DNA of 64,000 nucleotides from Trinickia mobilis. GTDB lineage: Bacteria > Pseudomonadota > Gammaproteobacteria > Burkholderiales > Burkholderiaceae. Below the pieces are notes generated by a model. That model made no database searches. It saw nothing but the letters and a program-made list of their open reading frames with translations, and had not been told where the DNA came from. This document shows, piece by piece, positions 49,739 through 58,140 of this stretch (the stretch's first letter is position 1; every line of letters begins with the position of its first letter). A program made the translations under genes and the position numbers. The stretch spans positions 452,394 to 516,393 of the forward strand of contig NZ_JAFLRF010000001.1 of assembly GCF_017315705.1 (NCBI RefSeq). Direction: 5' to 3'.

Positions 49739-49880
49739 ATGAAACCCACCGTACCCTGATCGCCGGAGTCGCCGCGCTCACGGTCGCCGACGGCGCCGCG
49801 CATGCGGCTGAGACCGCGACTGTGGGAGACTGTTCTCTGTATCCGCCTATTTTTTCGAAGTCTTGCAAACACAATCCATG
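49739..49880 (+). pseudogene. Remnant of a secreted protein (signal peptide only)
   Basis: ATGAAACCCACC at 49739 is followed, after a one-base shift, by TLIAGVAALTVADGAAHAAE, which reads as a Sec signal peptide. A short tail and a stop follow. No mature protein remains. It is part of a run of broken genes. Confidence 0.45.
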
Positions 49881-50585
49881 ACACCATCCATGACGGCTCC
49901 CACGCTCAGCCTCGACCATCTCGTCGTCGTCGCCCCCACGCTCTATGAAGGCGTGCAGTTCGTAGCAGACACGCTCGGCGCCGAACCTGTCGGGGGCGGC
50001 TCGCATCCGCTCGCGCGCACGCACAACCGGCTCCTCAACCTCTCGGGCGGCGCCTATCTCGAAGTGCTTGCAATCGACCCCGCGGCCGAAGCCTTGGCCA
50101 TCGCGTCGGGCGAACCGCGCCGCGCGCGCCTTTTCGCACTCGACGACCCGGCGATGCACGCGCGTCTCGCCCGCGGACCTTATCTGGCTCATTGGGTCGT
50201 GCGCGTCGAGCGGCCGACGAGCCTAGCGCACTGGCAGGCGCAGTATCCGGCACGTATCCCGCCCGTCGGCGCGATGACGCGTGGCGACTTCTCCTGGAGC
50301 CTTGCCGTGCCGGAGGACGGCGCCTTCCCGAGCTGGCAGGGCGCCGGCGACGGCATCGTGCCGACGCTGATCCAGTGGGACACGCCGCTGCACCCTTCGT
50401 CGCGGCTGCCGCCGACGGGGTTTGCCCTGAAGTCGCTCACGGGACTGCATCCGCGCGCCGCCGACATACAGGCGCAACTCGACTGGCTCGGCGCGGCCCA
50501 ACTGATCCGCGTGGAGACCGCCGAAGAGGAGCCTGCGCTCATCGCCGAAATCGAAACGCCCGCCGGGCTGCGCGTCCTGAAGTAG
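49878..50585 (+). CDS. VOC/glyoxalase-like domain protein
   Basis: A 235-residue protein with the glyoxalase-like fold seen in a large uncharacterised family: LSLDHLVVVAPTLYEGVQFV at the start, GAEPVGGGSHPLARTHNRLL, then NLSGGAYLEVLAIDPAA, and SLAVPEDGAFPSWQGAGDGI followed by PTLIQWDTPLHPSSRLP. It may act on a small lactone or ester-like compound; the exact reaction is unknown. The ATG at 49878 gives the family start; 49863 is a second option. It is intact, unlike its flanks. Confidence 0.75.
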   Translation: MTPSMTAPTLSLDHLVVVAPTLYEGVQFVADTLGAEPVGGGSHPLARTHNRLLNLSGGAYLEVLAIDPAAEALAIASGEPRRARLFALDDPAMHARLARGPYLAHWVVRVERPTSLAHWQAQYPARIPPVGAMTRGDFSWSLAVPEDGAFPSWQGAGDGIVPTLIQWDTPLHPSSRLPPTGFALKSLTGLHPRAADIQAQLDWLGAAQLIRVETAEEEPALIAEIETPAGLRVLK

Positions 50586-50634
50586 GCGGCACGAACGCTG
50601 GCCGCCTCGGACGCAAATACGGAGAAACCATGCA

Positions 50635-50763
50635 ATGAACTCGCGCGAATCCCAAGGCATGCTGCTCGGCCTGGTCGGCGTCGTGATCTTCAGCCTGACG
50701 CTGCCGATGACGCGCATCGTCGTCCAGGAACGGCATCCGCTCCACGCCGGCAACCAGCGGTAG
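50635..50763 (+). pseudogene. EamA/DMT transporter, N-terminal fragment
   Basis: Forty-two codons read ESQGMLLGLVGVVIFSLTLP, then MTRIVVQE, the first helix of an EamA-type drug/metabolite transporter. After that come a few unrelated residues and a stop. The other nine helices are gone. GGAGAAACC precedes the ATG, as it would in an intact operon with the VOC gene. Confidence 0.6.
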
Positions 50764-50839
50764 GAAGAATCCGGCGCAAGCGCCGCGTGAGCCTGCCGAT
50801 TCCCCTCAATTGTCTCAACGAGCCACCCGAGGATGAGCA

Positions 50840-50874
50840 TCGGGTAGCCACTGAACAACAGAGTGGCTACCCGA
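50840..50874. terminator. Perfect 13-bp hairpin
   Basis: TCGGGTAGCCACT (50840-50852) and AGTGGCTACCCGA (50862-50874) form a perfect stem with a 9-base loop. Neither side has a T-run. It may be a terminator kept from a lost gene, or part of a small repeat element. Confidence 0.45.
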
Positions 50875-50924
50875 GTACGGCGGCCTTGGCGTCGGCAGTC
50901 CAGGAGCGGAAATCCCGCTTCGCT

Positions 50925-51075
50925 GCGAGTACGGCCCATACACCTCCGTCGTGTCGAACATCGTCACACCCCACTCCAGTGCGCAATGAATAGTCGCTAT
51001 CGACTCTTCATCGTTTCGGGTGCCATCCGCGTAGGTCATTCCCATGCCGAGCATCGTGCGCACTTGGCGCTTCAT
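50925..51075 (-). pseudogene. Aldo/keto reductase, N-terminal fragment
   Basis: The reverse strand reads LGMGMTYADGTRNDEESIAT, then IHCALEWGVTMFDTTEVYGP, the start of an aldo/keto reductase with the catalytic Asp and Tyr region (FDTTEVYG). After that the frame leaves the family. The remaining 270 or so residues are absent. Confidence 0.6.
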
Positions 51076-51078
51076 TCC

Positions 51079-51666
51079 CACCACACAAAGTTCGAAAGGC
51101 CGCGCGTGCGAATCCCGCAGCGCTGCCAACATTCAGTACTGCAGTAAGCCCGGTATCGAACACGCTATCGAGGGCGAGGACGATCCGCTTCATGGCGCAA
51201 ATGCTATCAAAGTTGGCATTTCCCGCGATGCCACTACAGGGACGCGTCACATACACTACTAATCGACGGAACCCGTTTGACAAGCGAAGGCACCTGGGTG
51301 GCAAGCGAATTCAGGGTAAATCGTACCGGCCGGGGTCATCTGCCGACGTTTGAGTTTCTGCTGGTGGAGCCTTACCACCTCCCGTCCGGCACGCTGATGA
51401 ACGCGGCTTAACGGCATCCTGAAAGACGTAGCGCAAGCATAAGGAACCGGTATGGAATACGGCTCCCAACTTATCCTGGACAACCCCATCTGGTCGGCCT
51501 TGGCGACCCGACACGGACACCTCCGATAGGGCACGCAGCATGAATCGCCTCTGCACGGCGCCGCATTCACTATTTGTGTTCACAACAGCTTGTGGTCGCA
51601 ACAATCCGACGGGGGCATTTCCTCCTTTCCGACATCCGTAACTTGGGCGGCATTGCCGCAACACTC
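51079..51666. other. Non-coding or decayed stretch
   Basis: About 590 bases with no gene I can support. One minus-strand frame near 51310-51420 (VHQRAGREVVRLHQQKLKRR) looks protein-like but matches no family I know. Base composition is closer to 55% GC than the 65% seen before 49 kb. Confidence 0.25.
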
Positions 51667-52356
51667 ATGACCCAGCAAAAATTCGACTCGTTACTGCACC
51701 ACCATATCCTTACGACCTTTATCCAGGAAGGTCATGCTCCAACGAATGAACAACTGGCGCGAAAGGTTGCCACCAGCGTCGAGAACGTTGAAAGTGGGCT
51801 TTTGCGCCTTCAGGCTTCTCATGCGGTCGTGCTTCATCCTGGCCGGTGCGAACTGTGGGTGGTTCATCCGTTTTCATTGTCGCCGACCCACACTTGGGTG
51901 CAGGCATCAAAAGGGGGATGGTGGGCTCCATGCATGGGGTGCGCGCTGGGTATAGCCGCGCTTGTGAAGGGCAAACTGACTGTGCATTCCAGGATTGGAG
52001 GCGAAGCGGAACCGGTCAAAGTTGACGTCGTGGACGGTGTTCCGATGCAAACAGAGCTATTCGTTCATTGGCCGGAGCCTCCACGCATGAATTGGGACAA
52101 TATTCATCATTTTTGTGCTCGCCTTCTTCCATTTCGATCCCCGGAAGATGTTGCGGAGTGGGGAAGGCGACATCAGCTTCCAGTGGGTAAAATCCTGCCG
52201 ATTACGCAATTGGCGGAATTCTCGCGGCGTTGGTATTCGAATCACGCCGACGCGGAGTGGGAGAAATGGACACTAACCCAAGCTACAGAGATATTCAGTT
52301 CGACAGGCCTGACGGGCGATTTTTGGAAGCTCGACACTACGGGCGAGCGCTTTTAA
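51667..52356 (+). CDS. Alkylmercury lyase (MerB)-like protein
   Basis: A 229-residue protein of the MerB superfamily. An N-terminal winged helix (TTFIQEGHAPTNEQLARKVA, then TSVENVESGLLRLQASHAVV) precedes the MerB-type core with WVQASKGGWWAPCMGCALGI and FVHWPEPPRMNWDNIHHFCA. MerB uses two Cys and one Asp to break carbon-mercury bonds. Here the Cys in APCMGC and in HHFCARLLPF are candidates, but the Asp position seems to be Gly or Ala. No other mer gene is close. Its AT-richer codon use suggests transfer. Activity on organomercurials is doubtful. Confidence 0.75.
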   Translation: MTQQKFDSLLHHHILTTFIQEGHAPTNEQLARKVATSVENVESGLLRLQASHAVVLHPGRCELWVVHPFSLSPTHTWVQASKGGWWAPCMGCALGIAALVKGKLTVHSRIGGEAEPVKVDVVDGVPMQTELFVHWPEPPRMNWDNIHHFCARLLPFRSPEDVAEWGRRHQLPVGKILPITQLAEFSRRWYSNHADAEWEKWTLTQATEIFSSTGLTGDFWKLDTTGERF

Positions 52357-52709
52357 GGCTTTCGTTATAGGAAGGGGGGCCTTTCAGCAGCGCACCTCAC
52401 GGCACCCGGCATGCTCGCGCCATATAAGCTAACAATTTCAGACGTTTTGGCACCCAAGCTTCCGGGAAGCGATGAAAGCAATAACAAGCGGCGCTGGCGG
52501 CAATGAACGAAAGTCCGCCGGCGTTAGCTGCATTACCACGCCAAGCGAGTCCCGTCAGTTCGCTATAGGATCGCCGGTATCTTCTTCATCCGCGGAAAGG
52601 TCCGCAGTACATGACACCACGCGCGGAACCGCCGTTTACGGAGCATCACCGCTAGTAAACCTCGGCGGCCCCTTGCAACGCACTAGTCATGCCGTCACGA
52701 GATACTACA
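52357..52709. other. Intergenic region without a gene
   Basis: No coding signal I can support between the MerB-like gene and the hairpin at 52710. It contains direct strings such as CCGCCGGCG and GCGGAACCGCCG but no clear promoter or repeat. Confidence 0.25.
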
Positions 52710-52743
52710 ATTTCCTTGCGGTCAGCTCCGACCGCAAGGAAAT
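52710..52743. terminator. Perfect 14-bp hairpin
   Basis: ATTTCCTTGCGGTC and GACCGCAAGGAAAT pair perfectly around a 6-base loop (AGCTCC). It lies between the ends of the MerB-like gene and the convergent CoA-transferase gene, where a two-way terminator is expected. There is no T-tail beyond the stem's own TTT and AAA. Confidence 0.5.
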
Positions 52744-52830
52744 GCGCGGCTTTATCCGCACATGCACCTTCTCAACACCAAAGAGATCAACAATAAATCT
52801 TACCTGCCCGCATGTAAGGCATTGCCCACG

Positions 52831-54066
52831 CTAGTTTACATTGCTGCGATCGATAATTGGATCGGCTTTCATGATGCCGCGCTGAAGCAGACTTTCAATC
52901 TGCTCCGCTGCATAACCAAGTTCGCTCAGCACCTCCCGATTGTGTTCTCCGCGGAACGCCGGGACACCCGCATGATCCAGCGGATCGGCAGAGAAGCGCC
53001 ATGGCTTGCCTGGAACTCGCGCCACTCCACCAGCGCGGTTATCGACTTCTTCGATGGCTCCCCACCAGGTTGACCATTCCGTCGACACAAAGTCTCGCAA
53101 GTCCCGGACAACACCGAATGCAAGTTTGGCTTCGTCTAGCTGTGCATCCAAGGTTTCCAGGCTGTCGAACGTGAGAATCCAATCCTGGACAATCCTGTAA
53201 AGATCCGTGATGTTCTTTTGCCTCAATTCGGCTGTAAGAAAGCGCGGATCCTTAGCAAGATCAGAACGGCGCATCGCTGCGATGAACAGCGGGAAGGACC
53301 AGCTACTTATAGCGCTCGTGGCAATTGTGATTCTTTCACCGGTACTGGTAACAAAAAACGGAGATTCTGCCGGACCAAGCGCGGGTGGCTCGGCGCCAAT
53401 CTCCACATCCGAAAGTTCCACATGTACCCGCTCATTTACGGCAAGCATCGTTGCAGCCATGGCAACATCGATGTGTTGACCTTCTCCCGTTACGCTCCGC
53501 CGATGCAGAGCCGCGAGAATGCCGATTGCTGCCTGGAGCCCTGTATAGACATCAGCGTGTGAGTATGGGTCATGGCGATCGGTCGCCAGATCGCCACCGA
53601 GATGCCTCAATAACGTTGCTGTGAACCCAGACTCGGCATGAACCGTAGGTGCGTATGCCGATCGATGGGAAAGAGGTCCGCCATGCCCGTAGCCGCTGAT
53701 AGACGCGTAGACAACGCAGGGATTAATCTCGCGAACTGATTTGTAGTCCAATCCGAAGAAGGCAAGCGTGCCGGCACGAAAATTCTCGACGATCACGTCG
53801 GCGTCCTTACACAGCGTCATCGCAATCTCGCGAGCCTCCGCAAAGTTCAGGTCGAGGCTAATATTTCGCTTGCCCGTGTTCTGCTGGATATAGTAATACG
53901 ACATCGTCTCGTTTCTAGGCGACGCCGATCTCGAGAGATCCGGACGCGGTGGCTCAATCTTTATAATGTCTGCACCCAGATCGTGTAGTGTCTTCGTGCA
54001 ATGCGGTCCCGCAAGCACCCTCGAGAAATCCACGACCTTGATCCCGGACAACGGTCCCTTAATCAT
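52831..54066 (-). CDS. CaiB/BaiF-type (class III) CoA-transferase
   Basis: A 411-residue family III CoA-transferase: GIKVVDFSRVLAGPHCTKTL, then HDLGADIIKIEPP at the start; YYIQQNTGKRNISLDLNFAE; and the GxGHGGP-type loop (ASISGYGHGGPLSHRSAYAP). The catalytic Asp usually found a few residues after this loop is not visible; the segment reads YAPTVHAESG. It may use another residue, belong to a subfamily without that Asp, or be a racemase-like variant. AGGAATTGAA precedes the ATG at 54066. It lies 13 bases after the enoyl-CoA hydratase gene. Confidence 0.8.
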   Translation of the reverse strand: MIKGPLSGIKVVDFSRVLAGPHCTKTLHDLGADIIKIEPPRPDLSRSASPRNETMSYYYIQQNTGKRNISLDLNFAEAREIAMTLCKDADVIVENFRAGTLAFFGLDYKSVREINPCVVYASISGYGHGGPLSHRSAYAPTVHAESGFTATLLRHLGGDLATDRHDPYSHADVYTGLQAAIGILAALHRRSVTGEGQHIDVAMAATMLAVNERVHVELSDVEIGAEPPALGPAESPFFVTSTGERITIATSAISSWSFPLFIAAMRRSDLAKDPRFLTAELRQKNITDLYRIVQDWILTFDSLETLDAQLDEAKLAFGVVRDLRDFVSTEWSTWWGAIEEVDNRAGGVARVPGKPWRFSADPLDHAGVPAFRGEHNREVLSELGYAAEQIESLLQRGIMKADPIIDRSNVN

Positions 54067-54079
54067 TTCAATTCCTCGC

Positions 54080-54862
54080 TTAGTTGCCTTCAAAGACCGC
54101 GCTGCCTGGACCACTAGCCCTGAACGCCTCAAGTCCTCGCTCGAGATCGGCTGTCGAAAGAATAGGCGCATGAATATCTTGCATGCCCTTGTCCGACGCG
54201 CGACTCCCTTCGTTCAAGTGAAGCAGGGCCAGCCGTTTTGTCGCGCCATGCGCAACTGTCGGCCCCGCCGCGAGTTCGCGAGCTACTGTCATGGTAACGG
54301 TCTGCAGGTCCGCATCCGGCACAACGCGGTTAATGATGTTCCAGCGCTCTAGCGTCGCCGCGTCATAACGACGTCCCAGCATAACCATTTCCTTCGCACG
54401 GGCGACCCCCGCACGATCGATGATGCGTTGAAGCCCGCCCATCAGAGGATGAAGGCCGAGCGATGTTTCAACCAAGCCAAGCTTCGCTGAGGAAGCGGCG
54501 ATAATGAAGTCCGCGGCCAGAGCAATTTCGAATCCGCCAGCAATTGAGATCCCATGAACAGAAGCGACGATCGGGATAGGAAGCTCCTCGAAAGCCCGCA
54601 AAAGACCAACCGTATCGAGGTCAACGTGCAAACGCGCCCCATGATTGTCAAACAGCGTCAGATCTGCACCCGCCGAAAAGTGACGCAAGCCGCTCCTAAC
54701 CACCACGGCTCGCGCCTTTTCAGCCTCCGCCCTCTTCAACGACGCCATCAGCGCTTTGGAAAGCATATTTCCAAGAAGATTATGGGGAGCCAACTGCATA
54801 GTCAGAACGGCAACGTCACCGTCCTTTTTGAAATGGACCGGTTCATCGATTGAGTTACTCAT
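54080..54862 (-). CDS. Enoyl-CoA hydratase/isomerase family protein
   Basis: A 260-residue crotonase-fold protein: oxyanion hole RHFSAGADLTLFD, second block HGISIAGGFEIALAADFIIA, and LGLVETSLGLHPLMGGLQRI. It acts on CoA thioesters. The ATG at 54862 follows GGAGAGAAG. It forms a two-gene operon with the CoA-transferase, a pair that could activate and process a carboxylic acid. Exact substrate is unknown. Confidence 0.83.
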   Translation of the reverse strand: MSNSIDEPVHFKKDGDVAVLTMQLAPHNLLGNMLSKALMASLKRAEAEKARAVVVRSGLRHFSAGADLTLFDNHGARLHVDLDTVGLLRAFEELPIPIVASVHGISIAGGFEIALAADFIIAASSAKLGLVETSLGLHPLMGGLQRIIDRAGVARAKEMVMLGRRYDAATLERWNIINRVVPDADLQTVTMTVARELAAGPTVAHGATKRLALLHLNEGSRASDKGMQDIHAPILSTADLERGLEAFRASGPGSAVFEGN

Positions 54863-54917
54863 CTTCTCTCCTTCAAAATCACGTTTGCGCACGGACTATG
54901 GGCCTGCATGGACTAGC

Positions 54918-55262
54918 AGGCTGTTGAAATATCCGTCGTTGACGCGCTCAGGTGCATTGCGACGGATGCTCAGTTCGCACGTTTTAAACATAGAACACAT
55001 TTGTCGGCGTTCGAGGCTGCTCGCGGGTTCGCCATATCGGTGTTATCCATTGCTTCCTGCCCCTTAACCGGCAAGCGTGCGAATACGCGTCAAGTTGTAG
55101 CCGACCTGCGTCAGCACGAAGAGCGGGTCTACGCGCTCAAGTCCACGACACATCGCTGGTCGAATTCGTCCGACTGTCTTGCTGCTGAAGTGCTCGCCAG
55201 GGAGATGCCTGCGCTCGCGCGCCGTCTCGACTGCTAAGGTGAGTGGCTCTTCGCGGCGTAGC
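54918..55262 (-). mobile_element. Transposase and insertion-sequence remnant
   Basis: The reverse strand reads FSSKTVGRIRPA, then MCRGLERVDPLFVLTQVGYN and LTRIRTLAG and a stop at 55064. This is the common C-terminus of IS1182/IS5-like transposases (RGLxRV...YNLxRxRxL). Outside it, CAGGCTGTTGAAATATCC at 54920-54937 resembles the end of such elements. The rest of the transposase is missing, so the element is dead. Confidence 0.5.
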
Positions 55263-55265
55263 AAC

Positions 55266-55479
55266 TCAACTTCGCAATACTCCGGCGAGGCACCCCAAGG
55301 CTGCGTCGACGAGACTCCGCGGGCATGCGATATTGATGCGCATGAAGCCCTCACCTTCCACGCCGGACTTGGCGCCGTGGTCGAGCCACAGCTCTGCGCC
55401 CGGCGGAGCATGAAGTCGTGAAGCTCCGCAGCGGGCATCCCGAGCCAGCATCCCGTGCGCAGGGAGGTGGCGCCGATCA
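55266..55479 (-). pseudogene. PatB/MalY-type aminotransferase, C-terminal fragment
   Basis: Two reverse frames join into the end of a PatB-like cystathionine beta-lyase: LGMPAAELHDFMLRRA, then after a shift GAELWLDHGAKSGVEGEGFM and RINIACPRSLVDAALGCL. This is the family's usual final segment (GxEGFxRxNIACPRSxLxxAL). A frameshift splits it and the first 330 or so residues are absent. It lies directly between the transposase remnant and the MFS gene. Confidence 0.6.
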
Positions 55480-56805
55480 CTAGGCAGCTTCGCCCATCAA
55501 TACCGCCTCGTCGAGTCCGATCTTTGCAGCCGGAAGGATCAGCAGACACCCAATCACCCCGATCACACTACCGGCCAAGCTATAGAACACCGGAGCCAGC
55601 GTGACACCGATCGCTTGGATTAGCCAAGTGACGATGAACTGGGCAAATCCACCGAAAATCATCACCGCCAGGTTGTAGCAAATGGCCAAACCAGAGGAGC
55701 GCACCGAAGTGGGAAATTGCTCGCCCAGCGCAGTCGAGAGCGGCCCGAGAAAACCACCGAGAAAAATGCTGAGTACCGTGAAAACAATGATCAGATTTGG
55801 CAGGGCCGGGGCGGATTGCACCCACGAAAACAGCGGGTATATAAGCAGGGCAAACGGTAGTAGAGACGTCAGCATCACGATCTTGCGACCATAGCGGTCA
55901 GACAATGCGCCTGCAATCGGCACGATGCCGATCAAGGCCAACAGCCCAATGACCTGAGCCGTGAATGCATCATGCAACTTGAAATGGAACTGGCGGCTGA
56001 CGAACGTCGGCATGTAAAAAATGAAGGTGTAGACCGAGGCCGTAGCACAGGTCGTCAAAGACAAATTCGCTGCGATCGCCCTTGGATACCTGGCAAAGAG
56101 CGCCCCCAGGCTCACCGCTTCCCCTTTGGCGCGAGCCTCCGTTGATTCTTCTGGCTCTTCCAGGTGTCGACGGATCCACCAGCCCAGTGGAGCGATCAGC
56201 AATCCGATCACGAAGGGAATACGCCACATTCCATCAAGAAGTTCCTGTTCGCTGAAAAGCGTCGTCAACAGAAACCCTGTGACAGCTCCGGCGAGAATGG
56301 CTAGATTTTGGCCAAACATTTGCCATGCACCAAAAAAGCCTTTTTGCTCCTTTGGCGCCGCCTCAACCAAATAGGCGGTAGCGGAGGAAAATTCTCCACC
56401 AGTTGCAATACCCTGCATGAGCCGAGCAAGGACGATCAATAGAGGCGCGGAGATCCCGATAGATTTGTAGGATGGAGCGAATACCGTCAGCAACAGTGAG
56501 ACCGTCATCAGGACAATGATCAGCTGCAGCGCTGATTTTCTGCCCCGCCTGTCGGCGTACATACCAATGGCGATCCCGCCCAGCGGCCGCGTGACGAAGC
56601 CCACGCCAAAGGTAGCCAAGGTCAGGAGAAGCGCGGTGTGTTCTCCCGCGGCAGGGAAGAAAACCTTCGCGATGACGACTGCCAGAAAAGGGAAAACGCC
56701 AAAGTCGTACCACTCGAGCACATTGCCCACAATAGCTGCGGTCAACTGCAACCAACGTGGCGCTGCTATCGTTCCCGTACCTTCCATGAGGTTGTCCCCT
56801 TCCAT
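55480..56805 (-). CDS. MFS transporter, metabolite:H+ symporter (MHS) family
   Basis: A 441-residue, 12-helix transporter of the ProP/KgtP group: AIVGNVLEWYDFGVFPFLAV, TRPLGGIAIGMYADRRGRKS, LARLMQGIATGGEFSSATAY, and GLLALIGIVPIAGALSDRYG followed by RKIVM. MHS members import organic acids, betaines or proline with protons. It lies 16 bases after the M20 hydrolase gene on the same strand, so the pair may import and hydrolyse an N-acyl compound. The C-terminus overlaps the edge of the aminotransferase remnant. Confidence 0.85.
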   Translation of the reverse strand: MEGDNLMEGTGTIAAPRWLQLTAAIVGNVLEWYDFGVFPFLAVVIAKVFFPAAGEHTALLLTLATFGVGFVTRPLGGIAIGMYADRRGRKSALQLIIVLMTVSLLLTVFAPSYKSIGISAPLLIVLARLMQGIATGGEFSSATAYLVEAAPKEQKGFFGAWQMFGQNLAILAGAVTGFLLTTLFSEQELLDGMWRIPFVIGLLIAPLGWWIRRHLEEPEESTEARAKGEAVSLGALFARYPRAIAANLSLTTCATASVYTFIFYMPTFVSRQFHFKLHDAFTAQVIGLLALIGIVPIAGALSDRYGRKIVMLTSLLPFALLIYPLFSWVQSAPALPNLIIVFTVLSIFLGGFLGPLSTALGEQFPTSVRSSGLAICYNLAVMIFGGFAQFIVTWLIQAIGVTLAPVFYSLAGSVIGVIGCLLILPAAKIGLDEAVLMGEAA

Positions 56806-56821
56806 TTTTTTCGTTTGATCG

Positions 56822-58015
56822 TTACTTGCTCAAAGGCAGGCCCAGCTCGGCAATGCGGGCAAGCAGTGCGCCTCCGATCGGTATTGCCGCGTCGTTGAAA
56901 TCGAAATGCGCGCTGTGAAGGCCGTGGCGATGTTCGCTGTCGCCGGTACCCAGATGGATGTAGGCCCCTGGGCGCTCACACAACATGAAAGAAAAGTCCT
57001 CGCCGCCGAGACTGGGCACAGGACGTTGAACAACGTTGTCTTTTCCGACCACGTCCGCGGCTGCGTGCTGCGCGAGGAGCGCCTCTGCTTCGGAATTGAT
57101 CGTCGCGGGATTGCCTCGTTCGTATTCCAGAGTCGCAGAGCCGCCAAGCCCGCGGGCAACGCTCTCGACGGTTTCGCGTAGGCGTGCCTCGATGACGTCC
57201 TGAACCTCAGGACGCAACGCTCGGGTCGTGCCGGTAATGACCACTTCGTCAGGGATCACATTCCATGCGGCAAGGCTTCCGCCAGCGATGCTGCACAGGC
57301 TGATGACTCCCGCATCGAGCGGATCCAGGTTTCTGCTGACAATGGAGTGGACCGCAACGATGACGTGACCGGCAATCAAGACGGGATCCACGGTCCGTTG
57401 AGGAGCCATGCCGCCATGCCCCCCTTTCCCCCGAATACGAATCTTGATGATATCTGCCGCAGCCATCACCGGCCCAACGGGAATGGATACCGAGCCCAGG
57501 GGCAGAGACGGCCAGTTGTGAAGGGCATAGACCTGCTCGATAGGGAATCGCTCAAACAGGCCATCCTTGACCATTTCCAGGCCGCCCTTGTACCCCTCTT
57601 CACCCGGCTGGAAGATGAGATAGACAGTGCCATTGAAATTTCGGGTGCGCTGCAAATAATCGGCTGCAGCCAGCAGCATGGTCACGTGCCCGTCGTGCCC
57701 GCAGGCATGCATCCTTCCCTCATTCACGGAGGCGTAGTCGAGATTGGTACATTCCCGAACGGGCAGCGCATCCATATCGGCCCTCAGGCCGATTGCGCGC
57801 CCGCTCGTCCTTTCACGCCCCTGAATGACACCGACGATCCCGGTTTTGCCGATACCCGTGTGGTATGCAATCGAGAGCCTATCGAGAGCCTCACAAATTA
57901 CCTTTGCGGTTCGGTGCTCATCAAATCCAAGCTCCGGGTGAGCGTGGATATCGCGGCGCAGCGCCCCGTAGGCGGCACTTTCCGCGTGAATTTGATCGAC
58001 GATCTTCTGTGGCAT
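56822..58015 (-). CDS. M20-family amidohydrolase (N-acyl-amino-acid type)
   Basis: A 397-residue metal-dependent hydrolase of the M20D group: RDIHAHPELGFDEHRTAKVI, GLRADMDALPV, the metal ligands HACGHDGHVTMLLAAA, FQPGEEGYKGGLEMVKDGLF, and the C-terminal LGGEDFSFML with HxHxxxFDFND. It would cleave an N-acyl or hippurate-like amide or an IAA-conjugate. The ATG at 58015 gives the family opening. The LysR gene is divergent, 125 bases away. Confidence 0.85.
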   Translation of the reverse strand: MPQKIVDQIHAESAAYGALRRDIHAHPELGFDEHRTAKVICEALDRLSIAYHTGIGKTGIVGVIQGRERTSGRAIGLRADMDALPVRECTNLDYASVNEGRMHACGHDGHVTMLLAAADYLQRTRNFNGTVYLIFQPGEEGYKGGLEMVKDGLFERFPIEQVYALHNWPSLPLGSVSIPVGPVMAAADIIKIRIRGKGGHGGMAPQRTVDPVLIAGHVIVAVHSIVSRNLDPLDAGVISLCSIAGGSLAAWNVIPDEVVITGTTRALRPEVQDVIEARLRETVESVARGLGGSATLEYERGNPATINSEAEALLAQHAAADVVGKDNVVQRPVPSLGGEDFSFMLCERPGAYIHLGTGDSEHRHGLHSAHFDFNDAAIPIGGALLARIAELGLPLSK

Positions 58016-58140
58016 CGGCTCTGGCCTCGATTGCGGGTGATTTGCAGGAATACTGAAGAAGTGACATCGCATCGTAGAAGCGGGTCGCCGCGTTGTAAAA
58101 TGCTGTTTTTCGATCTCGGCCATGCCGGAAAGGCATATCG

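Noticed and set aside
50223-50939. A 238-codon minus-strand frame with a transporter-like stretch (YPMLILGWLVETIEGNRQ)
   Set aside because: It overlaps the VOC gene antisense and the 13-bp hairpin, and the stretch is too short to be a membrane protein.
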